Of a DNA stretch of 64,000 nt, positions 26,132-35,915 are shown piece after piece (the stretch's first letter is position 1; each line of letters opens with the position of its first letter). This stretch comes from Pontiella sulfatireligans (lineage in GTDB: Bacteria > Verrucomicrobiota > Kiritimatiellia > Kiritimatiellales > Pontiellaceae), in NCBI RefSeq assembly GCF_900890705.1, contig NZ_CAAHFH010000003.1:496001-560000 (forward strand). The letters run 5' to 3'. The position numbers and the translations under genes were made by a program. Under the pieces are notes generated by a model. That model made no database searches. It was not told the DNA's origin and was given only the letters and a program-made list of their open reading frames with translations.

Positions 26132-27937
26132 TTAGCCGAGACGAGCTTCGAGTTTTTCGAGCTGCTCAGTCATCTTGGCAGGAAGCTTGTCGCCAAACTT
26201 AGCCAGATAGTCCTTGGCGTCAGCCACAGTGGCTTTGAACGCTTCGGTGTCTACCTTCATCAGTTTTTCCCAATCTTCAGCCGGGATGTCGAGGCCATCG
26301 AGGGTCAGGTCACCGTCGATAGGCATCAGGCCGATCGGAGTTTCGCGAGCTTCAACTTTGCCTTCAACACGGTCGCACATCCATTTCAGAACGCGGGAGT
26401 TTTCGCCAAAGCCAGGCCACAGGAACTTCTTGCCGTCTTTCTGGAACCAGTTGACGTAGAAACAACGCGGCGCTTTGTCGCCGAGCTTTTCGCCCATGTC
26501 GAACCAATGCTGCATGTAGTCGCCAGCGTGGTATCCGATGAACGGAGTCATCGCAAAGGGGTCGAAGCGGAGCTTAGCACCAACGTCGAGGGCCGCAGCA
26601 GTCGGCTCGGAAGAAGCCGTTGCGCCCATGTATACGCCCTGTTCGAAATCAAATGCTTCGTGAACCAGCGGCATAACCGAAGTACGCTTGCCACCGAATA
26701 CGAAGATATCGATCGGAACACCGGCCGGATCTTCCCAATCAGCGCAGATGACCGGACAGTTGGCGGCACGTGCAGAGAAACGGCTGTTCGGGTGAGCGCC
26801 TTTGATGGTGTTGCCATCAGCGTCTTTCATGCCCGGCTTCCACGGATTGTTCTTCCAATCGGTTCCGCCGGCGCAATCAATGCCCATGTCTTCCCACCAC
26901 ACATCTTTGTCTTCCGTCACAACGACGTTGGTGAAGATGGTGTCTTTCGAACAGGCGGCAAGTGCCATCGGGTTGGAGTATTCCGCAGTACCCGGAGCAA
27001 CACCGAAGAATCCAGCTTCCGGATTGATCGCGTAGAGACGTCCGTCAGCGCCAGGCTTCATCCAGGCAATGTCGTCGCCAATGGTTTCAACTTTCCAGCC
27101 CGGAACAGTGGACTGCAGCATGGCCAGGTTGGTTTTTCCGCAAGCAGACGGGAATGCCGCAGCAACGTGGAATTTCTTGCCTTCCGGATTGGTGAAACGC
27201 AGGATGAGCATGTGCTCGGCCATCCAGCCTTCACGACCGGCCATGGCAGATGCAATACGCAGCGCCAGGCACTTCTTGCCAAGCAGAGCGTTTCCGCCGT
27301 AACCCGAACCGAAGGACCAGATGAGGTTTTCTTCCGGGAAGTGGGCGATGTATTTCTTTTCGATCGGGGCGCAAGGCCAGCGTACGTCTTTCTGACCTTC
27401 TTCAAGCGGCGCACCAACGGAGTGCAGGCAAGGAATGAAGTCATCAGTCTTTTCGATCAAGCGCAGAACTTCAGTCGTTACGCGGGTCATGATGTGCATG
27501 TTGCAGACAACGTATGCAGAGTCAGTGATTTCGATCGCGTTTTTAGCAATCGGAGAACCAACAGGCCCCATGGAGAACGGGATAATGTACATGGTGCGGC
27601 CCTTCATGCAGCCCTTATACAGTCCACGCATGGTTTCTTTCAGCTCTTCCGGGTCAATCCAGTTGTTGGTAGGACCGGCATCTTCTTCCTTAACGGAAGC
27701 GATGTAGGTGCGGTTTTCAACACGCGCTACGTCGGACGGATCGGAGTTGAACGCAAAGCTGTTCGGACGCTTTTCTTCGTTCAGCTTGATCGCCGCACCA
27801 GATTCGACCATTTCGGCCATCAGGCGGTCATATTCTTCTTTGGAACCGTCACACCAGACGACTTGATCCGGCGTGCACATTGCTTCTACTTCAGCTACCC
27901 AGTCGAGCAGCTTCTTGTTTGTTGTGGGAGCACTCAT
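26132..27937 (-). CDS. pckG: Phosphoenolpyruvate carboxykinase (GTP)
   Basis: 601 residues, the usual length of GTP-dependent PEPCK. It makes PEP from oxaloacetate and GTP (gluconeogenesis) or runs in reverse. The P-loop/PEPCK signature FPSACGKTNLAM lies near residues 258-270 with the reactive cysteine; FSMGPVGSP, IGDDIAWMK and NPWKPGMKDADG are also conserved family segments, and YMGATASSEPTAAA is typical of the bacterial GTP clade. A second, divergent GTP-PEPCK is encoded 1.3 kb upstream on the opposite strand. Its own terminator follows. Confidence 0.95.
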   Translation of the reverse strand: MSAPTTNKKLLDWVAEVEAMCTPDQVVWCDGSKEEYDRLMAEMVESGAAIKLNEEKRPNSFAFNSDPSDVARVENRTYIASVKEEDAGPTNNWIDPEELKETMRGLYKGCMKGRTMYIIPFSMGPVGSPIAKNAIEITDSAYVVCNMHIMTRVTTEVLRLIEKTDDFIPCLHSVGAPLEEGQKDVRWPCAPIEKKYIAHFPEENLIWSFGSGYGGNALLGKKCLALRIASAMAGREGWMAEHMLILRFTNPEGKKFHVAAAFPSACGKTNLAMLQSTVPGWKVETIGDDIAWMKPGADGRLYAINPEAGFFGVAPGTAEYSNPMALAACSKDTIFTNVVVTEDKDVWWEDMGIDCAGGTDWKNNPWKPGMKDADGNTIKGAHPNSRFSARAANCPVICADWEDPAGVPIDIFVFGGKRTSVMPLVHEAFDFEQGVYMGATASSEPTAAALDVGAKLRFDPFAMTPFIGYHAGDYMQHWFDMGEKLGDKAPRCFYVNWFQKDGKKFLWPGFGENSRVLKWMCDRVEGKVEARETPIGLMPIDGDLTLDGLDIPAEDWEKLMKVDTEAFKATVADAKDYLAKFGDKLPAKMTEQLEKLEARLG

Positions 27938-28851
27938 TATGCATTCCTCCTGTTAGGTTAAATCTACTGAAATTCAACAAATGGTTCGGTAAGATGAAGA
28001 AATGGATTAGCGATGTCAAACCTTGAGCCATTAAATTCATGATCGAATTGGTAATGTTCGCAAACCCCCGCCGAAGAAATAGCTTATCTTGCGCTGTTGC
28101 AAATCTTTCCTACTTAAAACCTCGAAAGCAAAAGGTTTGGAATATTGAAAAAAACAGGCTCCAGGTTATCCGGAGCCCTTTAAAAAAAACAGAGGTTTTC
28201 AAAATTTATTGCGCAGCTTGAGTCTAATACTCGCCGCATGCGGCGAAAAACAACTCAGAAAGATCGCCTATAAAAAACCCCGCTTGAGCGAAGCGAAAGG
28301 CAAGCCTAAGCGAGATAGCTTGCTGCGGAGATTTTTATTGCGATCTGTTACGCCGTAATAAATGAAGGCAGGAACCACAGAGACTCCAAGGATTTTCCAA
28401 CCCCCCTAATGGATAGGAGGTTAAGCATTGCCTTTCAGTCGATTCGCTACGCAACCTCTTCATATTCAAGGCATAGAAAGATCGAGGTTGCCCGCTGGAT
28501 TCGGCGCTTCAGAATGATGACCGCAAAGACACGAAGGCGCAAAGATGGGACAGGGCTTTTCATACCCTCTCCGAGGCACAATAAACGTTTCCTGCGGATG
28601 GCAAAGTCGCCTCACAAAAAAAAGAATGGATAGTTTTTGTCCACCCGTTTATTCATAGCGAAAAAGAGTAAAAAGGAGCAGGAATCCTTAGTGTCTTTGC
28701 GGTCAAAAAACACCGTCTAGGAGAACCTGAAATGCGCTTAACCTCCACCCCATTACCCCCCCCCCGACATTCCAATTAACAATCCGTTCTTCAGCACGGA
28801 CAGGAACGGGCTTTCAGATTATCTCTCACCAAAACCCCACCCTCAGCATCT
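27938..28851. other. Intergenic region, no gene seen
   Basis: Nothing here reads as a gene. A hairpin at 28147-28177 (GGCTCC/GGAGCC, 9-base loop) followed by T's on the minus strand looks like a terminator without a gene in front of it. Two fragments of a dispersed GCAAAGACACGAAGGCGCAAAG-like motif occur at about 28522-28545 and, inverted, at 28691-28704. The promoter of pckG should lie near 27950-28050. Long C- and T-runs and stop codons in all frames suggest decayed sequence. Confidence 0.6.
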
Positions 28852-29097
28852 GAAGCAATCGGTGAAGAATCGACCAACCCGAATCTCTACTCTGCTCACC
28901 CCTATTCGTCTTGGGAACGCGGCCCCAACGAAACCGCCAACCGCATCATTCGCAAGATCATTCCCTAAGGATGCGATATCGGGAAGGTTACTTATATAGG
29001 TATCCGTAAGATCAAGGACTGGATCAATCACTATCCTTGCAAGATCCCGAATTTTAAAACCGCTGAAAAACTGTTCGCTCTGGAGGTGGCAGCATGA
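28852..29097 (+). pseudogene. IS30-family transposase C-terminal remnant
   Basis: The plus-strand frame reads NPNLYSAHPYSSWERGPNET, then ANRIIRKIIP, an in-frame TAA at about 28966, then DIGKVTYIGIRKIKDWINHY, PCKIPNFKTAEKLF and a stop at 29095. SWERGxNExxNxxIRxxxPKGxD and the NxRPRKxxxxxTPxExF tail are signatures of the IS30 DDE transposase end. Only about 80 codons remain, with one nonsense change. Confidence 0.8.
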
Positions 29098-29247
29098 GAT
29101 GCCCACCATTATCAAAAGTTGGGCATTTTAATTTTCAGTCTACCTCAATTTACTAGTTTAGCTAAAAAAGCTCTTCTCCTCTTGCGACGCCCTGAAAATA
29201 TGAATACAGTGCCCCGCATTATGAATTTTGACTCAAAGGAGATTAAT

Positions 29248-31146
29248 ATGAATTCAAAATATACAGAATTACTCAAAAGCAAAATGAATGCTGAGAGCTA
29301 TGAAAAACTGATCGCTCTCGGAAACAACGAAGTCATTGACTTTGTTGGCCTATTCGCAGGCCACTGCAACCCTGCCTCCATCTATGTTTGCAATGACAGC
29401 AAGACGGATGAAGAATACATCAAATCCAAAGCCCTTGAACTCGGCGAGGAATTCCAGCTCGCGAAAAACGGCCAAACCATTCATTGGGATGGCTATGCCG
29501 ATCAAGCACGCGATAAAGTGAACACAAAATACATGGTTTACAAAGAGAATCTCGAGAAGATGAAATCTCTTAATTCCGTGGAATTCGAAGCCGGACAAGA
29601 AGAGATCATGGGCATCTCCAAAAATATCATGGCAGGCAAAGAGGTCGTCGTTAAATTCTTCTGCGAAGGCCCCGCGTTCTCTGAATTCACCATGCCTTGC
29701 GTTCAGCTCACCGATTCCTGGTACGTTGCCCACTCCGAATCCATTCTCTACCGCCCAGCCTATGAGCATTTCAAAAGCATGGCGGCAGACGATAAACAAT
29801 TCTTCAAATTCGTCCACTCTGCGGGTGAACTCGATGAACGCAACTGCACGAAGAACATCGATCAGCGCAGAATCTACATGGACACGCAGAACAACATTGT
29901 CTACTCCATGAATGATCAGTATGCCGGGAATTCCATCGGCCTGAAAAAACATTCCATGCGCTTGGCCATCAATAAAGCCGGACAAGAAGGCTGGCTCTGC
30001 GAACACATGTTCCTCATGGCTTGCCTCAACGAAGAAGCAGGAAGAAAGACCTACTTTGCAGGTGCTTATCCTTCCGCTTGCGGAAAAACATCCACGGCCA
30101 TGATTCCCGGCGAACAGATCGTCGGCGATGACATCGCCTACTTCCGCAACATCGACGGTGAATTCCGCGGCGTAAACGTTGAACAGGGCATCTTCGGAAT
30201 CATCAAAGACGTCAATACAGAAGACGACCCGGTCATTTTCGCCAATCTCATGCGCGATCAGGAATTGATTTTCTCCAACGTACTGCGCGGACCCGACAAT
30301 CAGCCCTACTGGCTCGGCTCAGGCCTTGAAACGCCCAATGAAGGTGACAATCACTCCGGATCCGACTGGAAAGAAGGCAAGACCGATGCGGCAGGAAACG
30401 TCATTCCAGTTGCTCATGGAAACGCCCGCTACACCATGCGACTCGACTACCTCGAGAATTACGACAAAAAAGGCTTTGAAGCCAAAACAGGCGTCAAAGT
30501 CGACGGCATCCTTTACGGCGGACGCGACAGCGACACCTGCGTTCCGGTTGAAGAATCCGCCTCTTGGGAAGCCGGAATTCTGATTAAAGCATGTACGCTT
30601 GAATCCGAAACCACCTCGGCCACCCTCGGAAAAGAAGGCGTTAGAAACCCGAGCCCAATGGCGAATATGGACTTCGTTTCTTATCCTTTGGGTGAGTACA
30701 CCATGAACAACATTGCTTTCGGAAAAAGCGTTGATCAGACTCCGAAGGTATTTTCGACCAACTACTTTCTGCGGACCAAAGAAGGTAAATTCTGCACCGA
30801 CAAACTGGCCAAGAAAGTTTGGTTGCACTGGGCGGAAGGAAGAATCCACGGCGAATATGAAACCCTCGATACTCCGACTGGTAAAATTCCCCTTTTCGAG
30901 GATTTGAAGGTTCTCTTCAAAAAGTACCTCGATCTGGACTACACCCTGCCCGAGTACACCTACCAGTTCACCTTCCGTTGTTCCAAATGGATCGAAAAAC
31001 TGCAACGTTCGACCGCATACTTCAAGAAAATGGATGCAAACTGCCCGTCCACCATCTTTGAAGCTTGGGAAAAAGAAATTGCAACCATTGAAAAAGCCCA
31101 GGCTGATTTCGGCGACGAAATTGAACCGGGCAAATTTTCAATCTAA
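29248..31146 (+). CDS. Phosphoenolpyruvate carboxykinase (GTP), second divergent copy
   Basis: 632 residues from the ATG at 29248, with AAAGGAG six bases before it; upstream in-frame ATGs lack a ribosome site. The PEPCK signature is YPSACGKTSTAMI (near residues 273-285), and KHSMRLAINKAGQEGWLCEH, VGDDIAYFRN and the NARYTMR segment follow the GTP-PEPCK plan. The sequence differs strongly from the 601-residue copy (TNLAM against TSTAM; a different middle region) and the third-position base use looks less GC-rich, so it is not a recent duplicate. It may serve the opposite direction (PEP to oxaloacetate) or another growth state; this is inference. Two hairpins follow the stop. Confidence 0.9.
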   Translation: MNSKYTELLKSKMNAESYEKLIALGNNEVIDFVGLFAGHCNPASIYVCNDSKTDEEYIKSKALELGEEFQLAKNGQTIHWDGYADQARDKVNTKYMVYKENLEKMKSLNSVEFEAGQEEIMGISKNIMAGKEVVVKFFCEGPAFSEFTMPCVQLTDSWYVAHSESILYRPAYEHFKSMAADDKQFFKFVHSAGELDERNCTKNIDQRRIYMDTQNNIVYSMNDQYAGNSIGLKKHSMRLAINKAGQEGWLCEHMFLMACLNEEAGRKTYFAGAYPSACGKTSTAMIPGEQIVGDDIAYFRNIDGEFRGVNVEQGIFGIIKDVNTEDDPVIFANLMRDQELIFSNVLRGPDNQPYWLGSGLETPNEGDNHSGSDWKEGKTDAAGNVIPVAHGNARYTMRLDYLENYDKKGFEAKTGVKVDGILYGGRDSDTCVPVEESASWEAGILIKACTLESETTSATLGKEGVRNPSPMANMDFVSYPLGEYTMNNIAFGKSVDQTPKVFSTNYFLRTKEGKFCTDKLAKKVWLHWAEGRIHGEYETLDTPTGKIPLFEDLKVLFKKYLDLDYTLPEYTYQFTFRCSKWIEKLQRSTAYFKKMDANCPSTIFEAWEKEIATIEKAQADFGDEIEPGKFSI

Positions 31147-31153
31147 GAAAATC

Positions 31154-31181
31154 ATCCAATCCGGAACCTTCCGGATTGGAT
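31154..31181. repeat. Perfect 13-bp palindrome after the second PEPCK gene
   Basis: ATCCAATCCGGAA at 31154-31166 pairs perfectly with TTCCGGATTGGAT at 31169-31181 around a 2-base loop. No T-run follows. The core CCGGATTGGA is shared with the palindromes at 53401 and 58825. Confidence 0.7.
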
Positions 31182-31190
31182 GTCCTCCGA

Positions 31191-31229
31191 AAGGGTTGCT
31201 TTCAGGAAACTGGACAGCAACCCTTTTTT
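31191..31229 (+). terminator. Rho-independent terminator of the second PEPCK gene
   Basis: AAGGGTTGCT pairs with AGCAACCCTT (31191-31200 with 31216-31225) around a 15-base loop and runs into six T. Confidence 0.8.
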
Positions 31230-31616
31230 ATCCCCTCCTCCCAACACTTCTTCGACAACAAAACAGGCAACTAGCTCAATCTATGCTAAAGGATGCCTTT
31301 TGCGATAGCCACAGTAGCCGTTGCGACGGTTCAGGGTATGATGCGGCCATGGATAGAGCCTGTCGCATTGAAACAGGTTTTAATGCCGCGCATCATTTCG
31401 TCTTTTTATCAGCAAACCAAAGTATAAGCACCTAACAACCAGGAATATGTAAAAATTTTATCGCAAGCAACTCTTATGCAACCGGCCCGGTTTGCGATAT
31501 ACTCATAAAGCGTTTTTGAAACAATTGGGGTAATCATAGTTTGATCAGATGTGACTTCATTTAAATCCCAACATCCGGCTTGAGTTTCCCCTCTCGATCC
31601 TATTTTTTTACTCGTT
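31230..31616. other. Intergenic region, nothing recognised
   Basis: I see no gene, RNA or repeat of note between the PEPCK terminator and the ATG at 31617. The last 150 bp are AT-richer and should hold the promoter of the following gene. Confidence 0.5.
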
Positions 31617-32009
31617 ATGAGACACCAAAAAGCCAAAGCATGGGAAAAGAAGCTCAAAAGCGTCTTCGACGAAATCGACGCTGAGCTTGAAAAGCAGTAC
31701 AGCAACCGCTTTAACCTGCACCCCTCCCGCTCCAGCGAGGGCACCACCTCCAATCCCGAAATGGACGGCCTCTTCAATGTGGGCGCCTCCTACTCCGCCG
31801 GCTTCGGCTCGAAGTTCGGCCCCGGCTATGTGGTTGAAGTCCGCCTGTCCACCCTCCAGCGCGTGCCTCTGGAACTGACGAGCGAAATGAATGAGAAAGT
31901 GAAAGCCTTGCTCAGCGAAAAGCTCCCTCTCGCTTTTCCCGGAAAAACGCTCCACATCGACAACGAGCGCCACCACCTGCGCATCCACGGCGACCTGAGT
32001 CTGGACTAA
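31617..32009 (+). CDS. Small protein of unknown function
   Basis: 130 residues, no signal or membrane segment. A charged N-terminal helix (AWEKKLKSVFDEIDAELEKQ) is followed by a small alpha/beta region (YSAGFGSKFGPGYVVEVRLS, then VPLELTSEMNEKVKALLSEK and a final beta hairpin around KTLHIDNERHHLRIHGDL). The even amino acid use and the absence of stop-rich frames support a real gene, but no Shine-Dalgarno site is obvious and I recognise no family. It lies alone between two intergenic gaps. Confidence 0.6.
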   Translation: MRHQKAKAWEKKLKSVFDEIDAELEKQYSNRFNLHPSRSSEGTTSNPEMDGLFNVGASYSAGFGSKFGPGYVVEVRLSTLQRVPLELTSEMNEKVKALLSEKLPLAFPGKTLHIDNERHHLRIHGDLSLD

Positions 32010-32320
32010 ACCACGGTGCATTCTTGATATGCATGCATGAAGGGAATAGAAACCATTCAATACACGATTCGCCCAGCTTCAGCTCCAGGGAACCCCTCTT
32101 CCGACAAACGATATTTGGATCGCGGCGCTCGCTATCCTGCATGACCTTCTCCTTTATTCCCGAGTCACGCACTTCGACAACCTCCCACAGGTCGCGAGGA
32201 TCGATTGATCTTCAAGCACATCCGTCCTAAATTGTGCTGACATATATTTGAAGGCAATAAAAAGCGGGCGATGTTTGTCTTTATTTAACCCATGCGAACT
32301 GGGATTGTTTAATTCTGATT
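32010..32320. other. Region upstream of the type II secretion genes
   Basis: No convincing gene. A minus-strand ATG at about 32139 has AAGGAG in front of it and would give a 45-80 residue peptide (MQDSERRDPNIVCRKRGSLE...) that I cannot assign; it is more likely chance. The promoter of the gsp operon is expected in 32230-32315 (AT-rich stretch). Confidence 0.4.
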
Positions 32321-32731
32321 ATGAAACGCACTTCCCCATCCCGAAAAGGCCTGACATTGATCGAGGTTCTTGTCGCCATGCTGATCCTCAGTATAGGCGT
32401 AACCTCCATGATGGTGGCCATGACGCGCTGCCTGGCCGTGGTGCGGACCGCCCGCAACCGGGAGGTGGCCCGCGGCCTGATCCGGCGCGTCGACATCGAA
32501 CACCCCATTGAAAGCGTCGATATGGCAGAACTGTCCGAATCGGGCGATTTCGAGGATGTCGACGGCTATGTCTGGATGCGCGACATTTTAATGGTCGATG
32601 AAGAGGAGCGTCCCGGCCTGTTTTTTGTAACCACGCGCATTCAATGGTCGGAGCGCGGCCGCGACGCCTTTGAGGAAATCACCACCTATAAGTATGCGCC
32701 CGACGCAGAAAGCATCAGCAAAGAATTCTAG
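32321..32731 (+). CDS. gspI: Type II secretion minor pseudopilin, GspI-like
   Basis: 136 residues. A short basic leader ends in the prepilin cleavage site KGLTLIEVLVAMLILSIGV (G at -1, conserved E at +5), followed by one hydrophobic helix and an acidic soluble domain. GspI-like by order (followed by J, K, L and M) and by the LIEVLVAMxIL signature. It would be processed by a prepilin peptidase (not in the window) and form the tip of the pseudopilus in the inner membrane and periplasm. Confidence 0.82.
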   Translation: MKRTSPSRKGLTLIEVLVAMLILSIGVTSMMVAMTRCLAVVRTARNREVARGLIRRVDIEHPIESVDMAELSESGDFEDVDGYVWMRDILMVDEEERPGLFFVTTRIQWSERGRDAFEEITTYKYAPDAESISKEF

Positions 32732-32735
32732 AACC

Positions 32736-33512
32736 GTGAAACTCAAAACTCAAAATCTGAATATAGAACAAAAGCGAGCCTTCACGCTGCTGGAAGTAAT
32801 CGTGGCGATGGTGGTGCTGACGATTGCGCTGTCGGTGGCCTTCCAAGCCTTCAGCGGCACGATCCGTGCGTGGAAGCGCGGCACCGAAGTCATCGACGGC
32901 ATGAAGCATGGCGATTTTGCGATGAACCAGCTTGTTTCGGCAATCAACTCCACCATCTACTTCAACAATCCCCGCAAAACCTATGCCTTCAAGGTTGAAA
33001 AAAACACCTCCGCCGGACTGCCGGCCGACGAGATCAGCTTTGTAACCTCCAGTGGCGCCTTTATGCCGGAATACTCCCCCTTCACCGACGGCCCGCACCG
33101 GATCAAGCTGCTCATCGACGACGATGACCGCGGAAACCCCGCCCTGTTCGTCATCGCCATGCCGGCCATTGCAAACGACGAAGATTTTGAAGACGAATAC
33201 GACGCCGAGCCCGAGTTGGCGTCGCGCGCGGTCCAAGGACTGGAAGTTCTCTTCTGGGATGACGAAGCCGAAGACTGGACCGAAGAATGGGAAAAGGAGA
33301 ATTCCGTTCCCGAGCGCATCCTGCTGACGGTCTTTGTTGTATCCGACGATGAAGACGAAGAGCCGATAGAGTTTGCACGGGTCATCGATATTCCCGTTGC
33401 CCGGTCCGTCGAAGCCAAACTGAGAAGCCCCTCCTCTACCGATCAAAGCAGCGGAAGTACCGGAAACTCCGGCGGTGGCAACAACAGCATCACAATCGGC
33501 GGAGCAAAATAA
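32736..33512 (+). CDS. gspJ: Type II secretion minor pseudopilin, GspJ-like
   Basis: 258 residues from a GTG at 32736, four bases after the gspI stop. The leader VKLKTQNLNIEQKR is followed by AFTLLEVIVAMVVLTIALSV, the methylation-type N-terminal helix with E at +5. The soluble domain is very acidic (EDFEDEYDAEPE, DDEDEEP) and ends in a Ser/Gly-rich tail. GspJ-like by position and length. The odd leader derives from a CTCAAAA repeat in the DNA (32739-32757). Confidence 0.8.
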   Translation: MKLKTQNLNIEQKRAFTLLEVIVAMVVLTIALSVAFQAFSGTIRAWKRGTEVIDGMKHGDFAMNQLVSAINSTIYFNNPRKTYAFKVEKNTSAGLPADEISFVTSSGAFMPEYSPFTDGPHRIKLLIDDDDRGNPALFVIAMPAIANDEDFEDEYDAEPELASRAVQGLEVLFWDDEAEDWTEEWEKENSVPERILLTVFVVSDDEDEEPIEFARVIDIPVARSVEAKLRSPSSTDQSSGSTGNSGGGNNSITIGGAK

Positions 33513-33517
33513 AACCG

Positions 33518-34567
33518 ATGAGCAAGCATCCCTCCCATCATGATTACACGAAGAAAAACGGCGCCGCGCTGATCGTGGCGCTGTGGGTGCTGATCATCCT
33601 GTCGCTGATCGTCGGCTCGTTCGCCTTCGAGGTGAAGCTCGAATCCATGCTGGTTTCGTATAAACGCAAAAGATTCCGCGCCGAAATGATGGCGCTTTCC
33701 GGGCTGGAATACGCCAAGGCCATCCTCGACCAGCGCCAAGACGCCAAAGAGCTCGAAATCGAAGACCTCGATGAGGACAAAGACGGCTTCATGCAGGCGG
33801 CGCTGTTTGTCAAACGCGGCCTTTCCACCACCTCCACCATCGAGCTCGGCGACGGCTCCTTCTCCGTCACCCTCGAATCGGCCGAAGGAGGCCGCAACGT
33901 CAACACGCTCACCCGCGACCAGTGGATCGGCATATTTGAAATTGCCAACATTCCCTCGACGGACTGGGATGCCATGATCGACTGCCTCGAGGACTGGATC
34001 GATGAAAGCGACCTTCACGGACTCAACGGCGCAGAGTCCGACGACCCCTTCTACGAGGAGCGCGGCTATCCCGTAAAAAACGGCCCGCTCGACAGCATCG
34101 AGGAGCTGCTGCTCATCAAAAACTGGGGACCGGACATCCTCTACGGCAAGCCCGCCGATGAAGACAGCGACGAGATCTACCCGATTGCCGACATCCTCAC
34201 GGTTTGGGGCGACGGCAAGGTGAACCTCAACACCGCCAGCGCCGACCTGCTGCTCAGCTATGCGGAATATGAAGACTGGGAGCTCGAAAGCGTCTTCGAA
34301 GCCCGCAAAGGCGAAGACGGCGAAGACGGAACGATCGACGATGGAATCAAGAGTCTGGCCGACGTCGGGGCCGATCCCAATAAATTTAAATTGCAAAGTG
34401 AGTTTGTGAAGGTAACTTCTATTGGCGATATATACGGCACCCAGTATCAAATCGAGTGCATCTTCCTGGTGCAGAACAAAGACTCAATGGTGGTTTACTG
34501 GAGCGAAGGACCGGTTAAGAAAAATGCGAATACGCGAGAAGATGATAACGGCGACCTGCCGTACTGA
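33518..34567 (+). CDS. gspK: Type II secretion minor pseudopilin, GspK-like
   Basis: 349 residues. The N-terminal helix KNGAALIVALWVLIILSLIV lacks E at +5, as is usual for GspK, the pseudopilus tip protein. The large alpha domain with LEYAKAILDQR and the LNTASADLL motif (helix-hairpin-helix-like, seen in GspK) supports the call. Calcium-binding acidic stretches (DLDEDKDGF) are visible. Its 3' end overlaps the next gene by about 44 bases. Confidence 0.85.
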   Translation: MSKHPSHHDYTKKNGAALIVALWVLIILSLIVGSFAFEVKLESMLVSYKRKRFRAEMMALSGLEYAKAILDQRQDAKELEIEDLDEDKDGFMQAALFVKRGLSTTSTIELGDGSFSVTLESAEGGRNVNTLTRDQWIGIFEIANIPSTDWDAMIDCLEDWIDESDLHGLNGAESDDPFYEERGYPVKNGPLDSIEELLLIKNWGPDILYGKPADEDSDEIYPIADILTVWGDGKVNLNTASADLLLSYAEYEDWELESVFEARKGEDGEDGTIDDGIKSLADVGADPNKFKLQSEFVKVTSIGDIYGTQYQIECIFLVQNKDSMVVYWSEGPVKKNANTREDDNGDLPY

Positions 34568-35915
34568 GAACGGCATAGAATGGACCAGCCTGAAGATCAA
34601 GGCGGACGGTCCGGAACCCGCACAGCACGGTGCTCTCCCGCTGTCGATCCCTGACGGCTCCGCCGCCGAAATTCTGGACAAACTCGTGTTGCCGGATGAT
34701 ATTGCCGAGCATCTCAAGGGCGACATCACCGTAGCAATGCGCACCTCCGAACTGCTGATGCGAACCATGGAGTTCCCCACGGCGGACCCTCAGGAAATTG
34801 CCGACATGGTCGGCTTTCAAATCGACAAGGCCTCCCCCTTCCCCGCCGACCAGCTCGCCATCGCGCACGAAGTGCTGCACTTTTCAGAGAACAGCGCAAC
34901 CGTGCTCATGGCCGCCGCCAAGCGCGAATGCATCGACGCCATCGGCGACACATTCAGCCGGCACGGCGTCCACATCCACAGCATCGACGCCAGCATCCTC
35001 GGATGGATGCAGCTGATCCGCGAACACGGCGAACTGGCCAAGACCGGCTGCGAAATCCTGATCGTAGACGACGGCATGGACTTTTCTCTGGCCGTCCTCT
35101 CGGACGGCCTGCCGATGGCGTTCCGCGCCCTGCATGCCCAACTCGACGACATGAACGTCGTGGACGAACTGGCCTACGAAATAAACTACACGCTCACGAT
35201 GCTCGACGGCGAACACGTCCTGGAGACGCCAGAAGCCATTCAGTTCTGGAGCTTCAACGGCGTGCCGGAACCGCTGCAGGCCAAACTCACGGCCAAAACC
35301 GGACTCGCCATCCACTGCGGCGAACTCAGCGCCCTGCCGCCACTCTCCGAAGGCATCATCCAGCGCGCGCTCAAAACCGAAAGCCACATCGAACTGATTC
35401 CGCGCGAATGGATCGACCATGAAAACCGCGTGATGCTGCGCAAAAAGTTCACCCTCATTTCCTCCGCCATCGCCGCCGTCTGGATCTTCGTCCTGCTCAT
35501 CTTCTTCGGCATCTACAAGACACGCGACCTCAAGCTCGCCGGCGTGCAGGGCCGCGCCAACGCCATTGCTCCTGCCGCCAACCAGGCGTTGCAGAACCGC
35601 AAGAAGCTCAAGGCGCTCAAGGTCTACACCGACCGCTCTGATTCCGCACTGGAATGCCTCCGCGAAGTCACAAGCCAGCTACCGTCCGGCGACATCGAGT
35701 TTGTTTCCTACAACTACAGCAAAGGCAAAGGGGCGACCCTGCGCGGCACGGCCGCCAACGACGACCTCGTTAACGACTTTTTTGTCAAACTCACCAAGTC
35801 AACGCTGTTCGAACGGCTCAAGGACCAGTCGGTGAACACCAAAACGACCAAAGGCGTGCGGCGCGCCGTCTTTTCGGTTACGCTGGTGCTGCCGGCTGAG
35901 GAGGAAGACAAATGA
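34524..35915 (+). CDS. GspL/PilM-like cytoplasmic-inner membrane assembly protein
   Basis: 463 residues from the ATG at 34524 inside gspK; a start at 34542 is an alternative. Residues 30-300 have the actin-like fold of PilM/GspL (ADMVGFQIDKASPFPADQLA is the PilM-type EMVGFEAEKYLPFPxxE motif). One membrane helix (SSAIAAVWIFVLLIFFGIY, about 310-330) is followed by a periplasmic PilN-like domain. Such proteins link the secretion ATPase to the pseudopilus. It overlaps the GspM-like gene by four bases. Confidence 0.8.
   Translation: MRIREKMITATCRTENGIEWTSLKIKADGPEPAQHGALPLSIPDGSAAEILDKLVLPDDIAEHLKGDITVAMRTSELLMRTMEFPTADPQEIADMVGFQIDKASPFPADQLAIAHEVLHFSENSATVLMAAAKRECIDAIGDTFSRHGVHIHSIDASILGWMQLIREHGELAKTGCEILIVDDGMDFSLAVLSDGLPMAFRALHAQLDDMNVVDELAYEINYTLTMLDGEHVLETPEAIQFWSFNGVPEPLQAKLTAKTGLAIHCGELSALPPLSEGIIQRALKTESHIELIPREWIDHENRVMLRKKFTLISSAIAAVWIFVLLIFFGIYKTRDLKLAGVQGRANAIAPAANQALQNRKKLKALKVYTDRSDSALECLREVTSQLPSGDIEFVSYNYSKGKGATLRGTAANDDLVNDFFVKLTKSTLFERLKDQSVNTKTTKGVRRAVFSVTLVLPAEEEDK

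Noticed and set aside
25880..27961. A 693-codon plus-strand frame opposite pckG
   Set aside because: It is the antisense of a clear GTP-PEPCK; its translation has no domain pattern and it has no ribosome site.
28147..28177. Terminator of a gene
   Set aside because: The hairpin and T-run are good on the minus strand, but no gene ends there; kept only as a remark.
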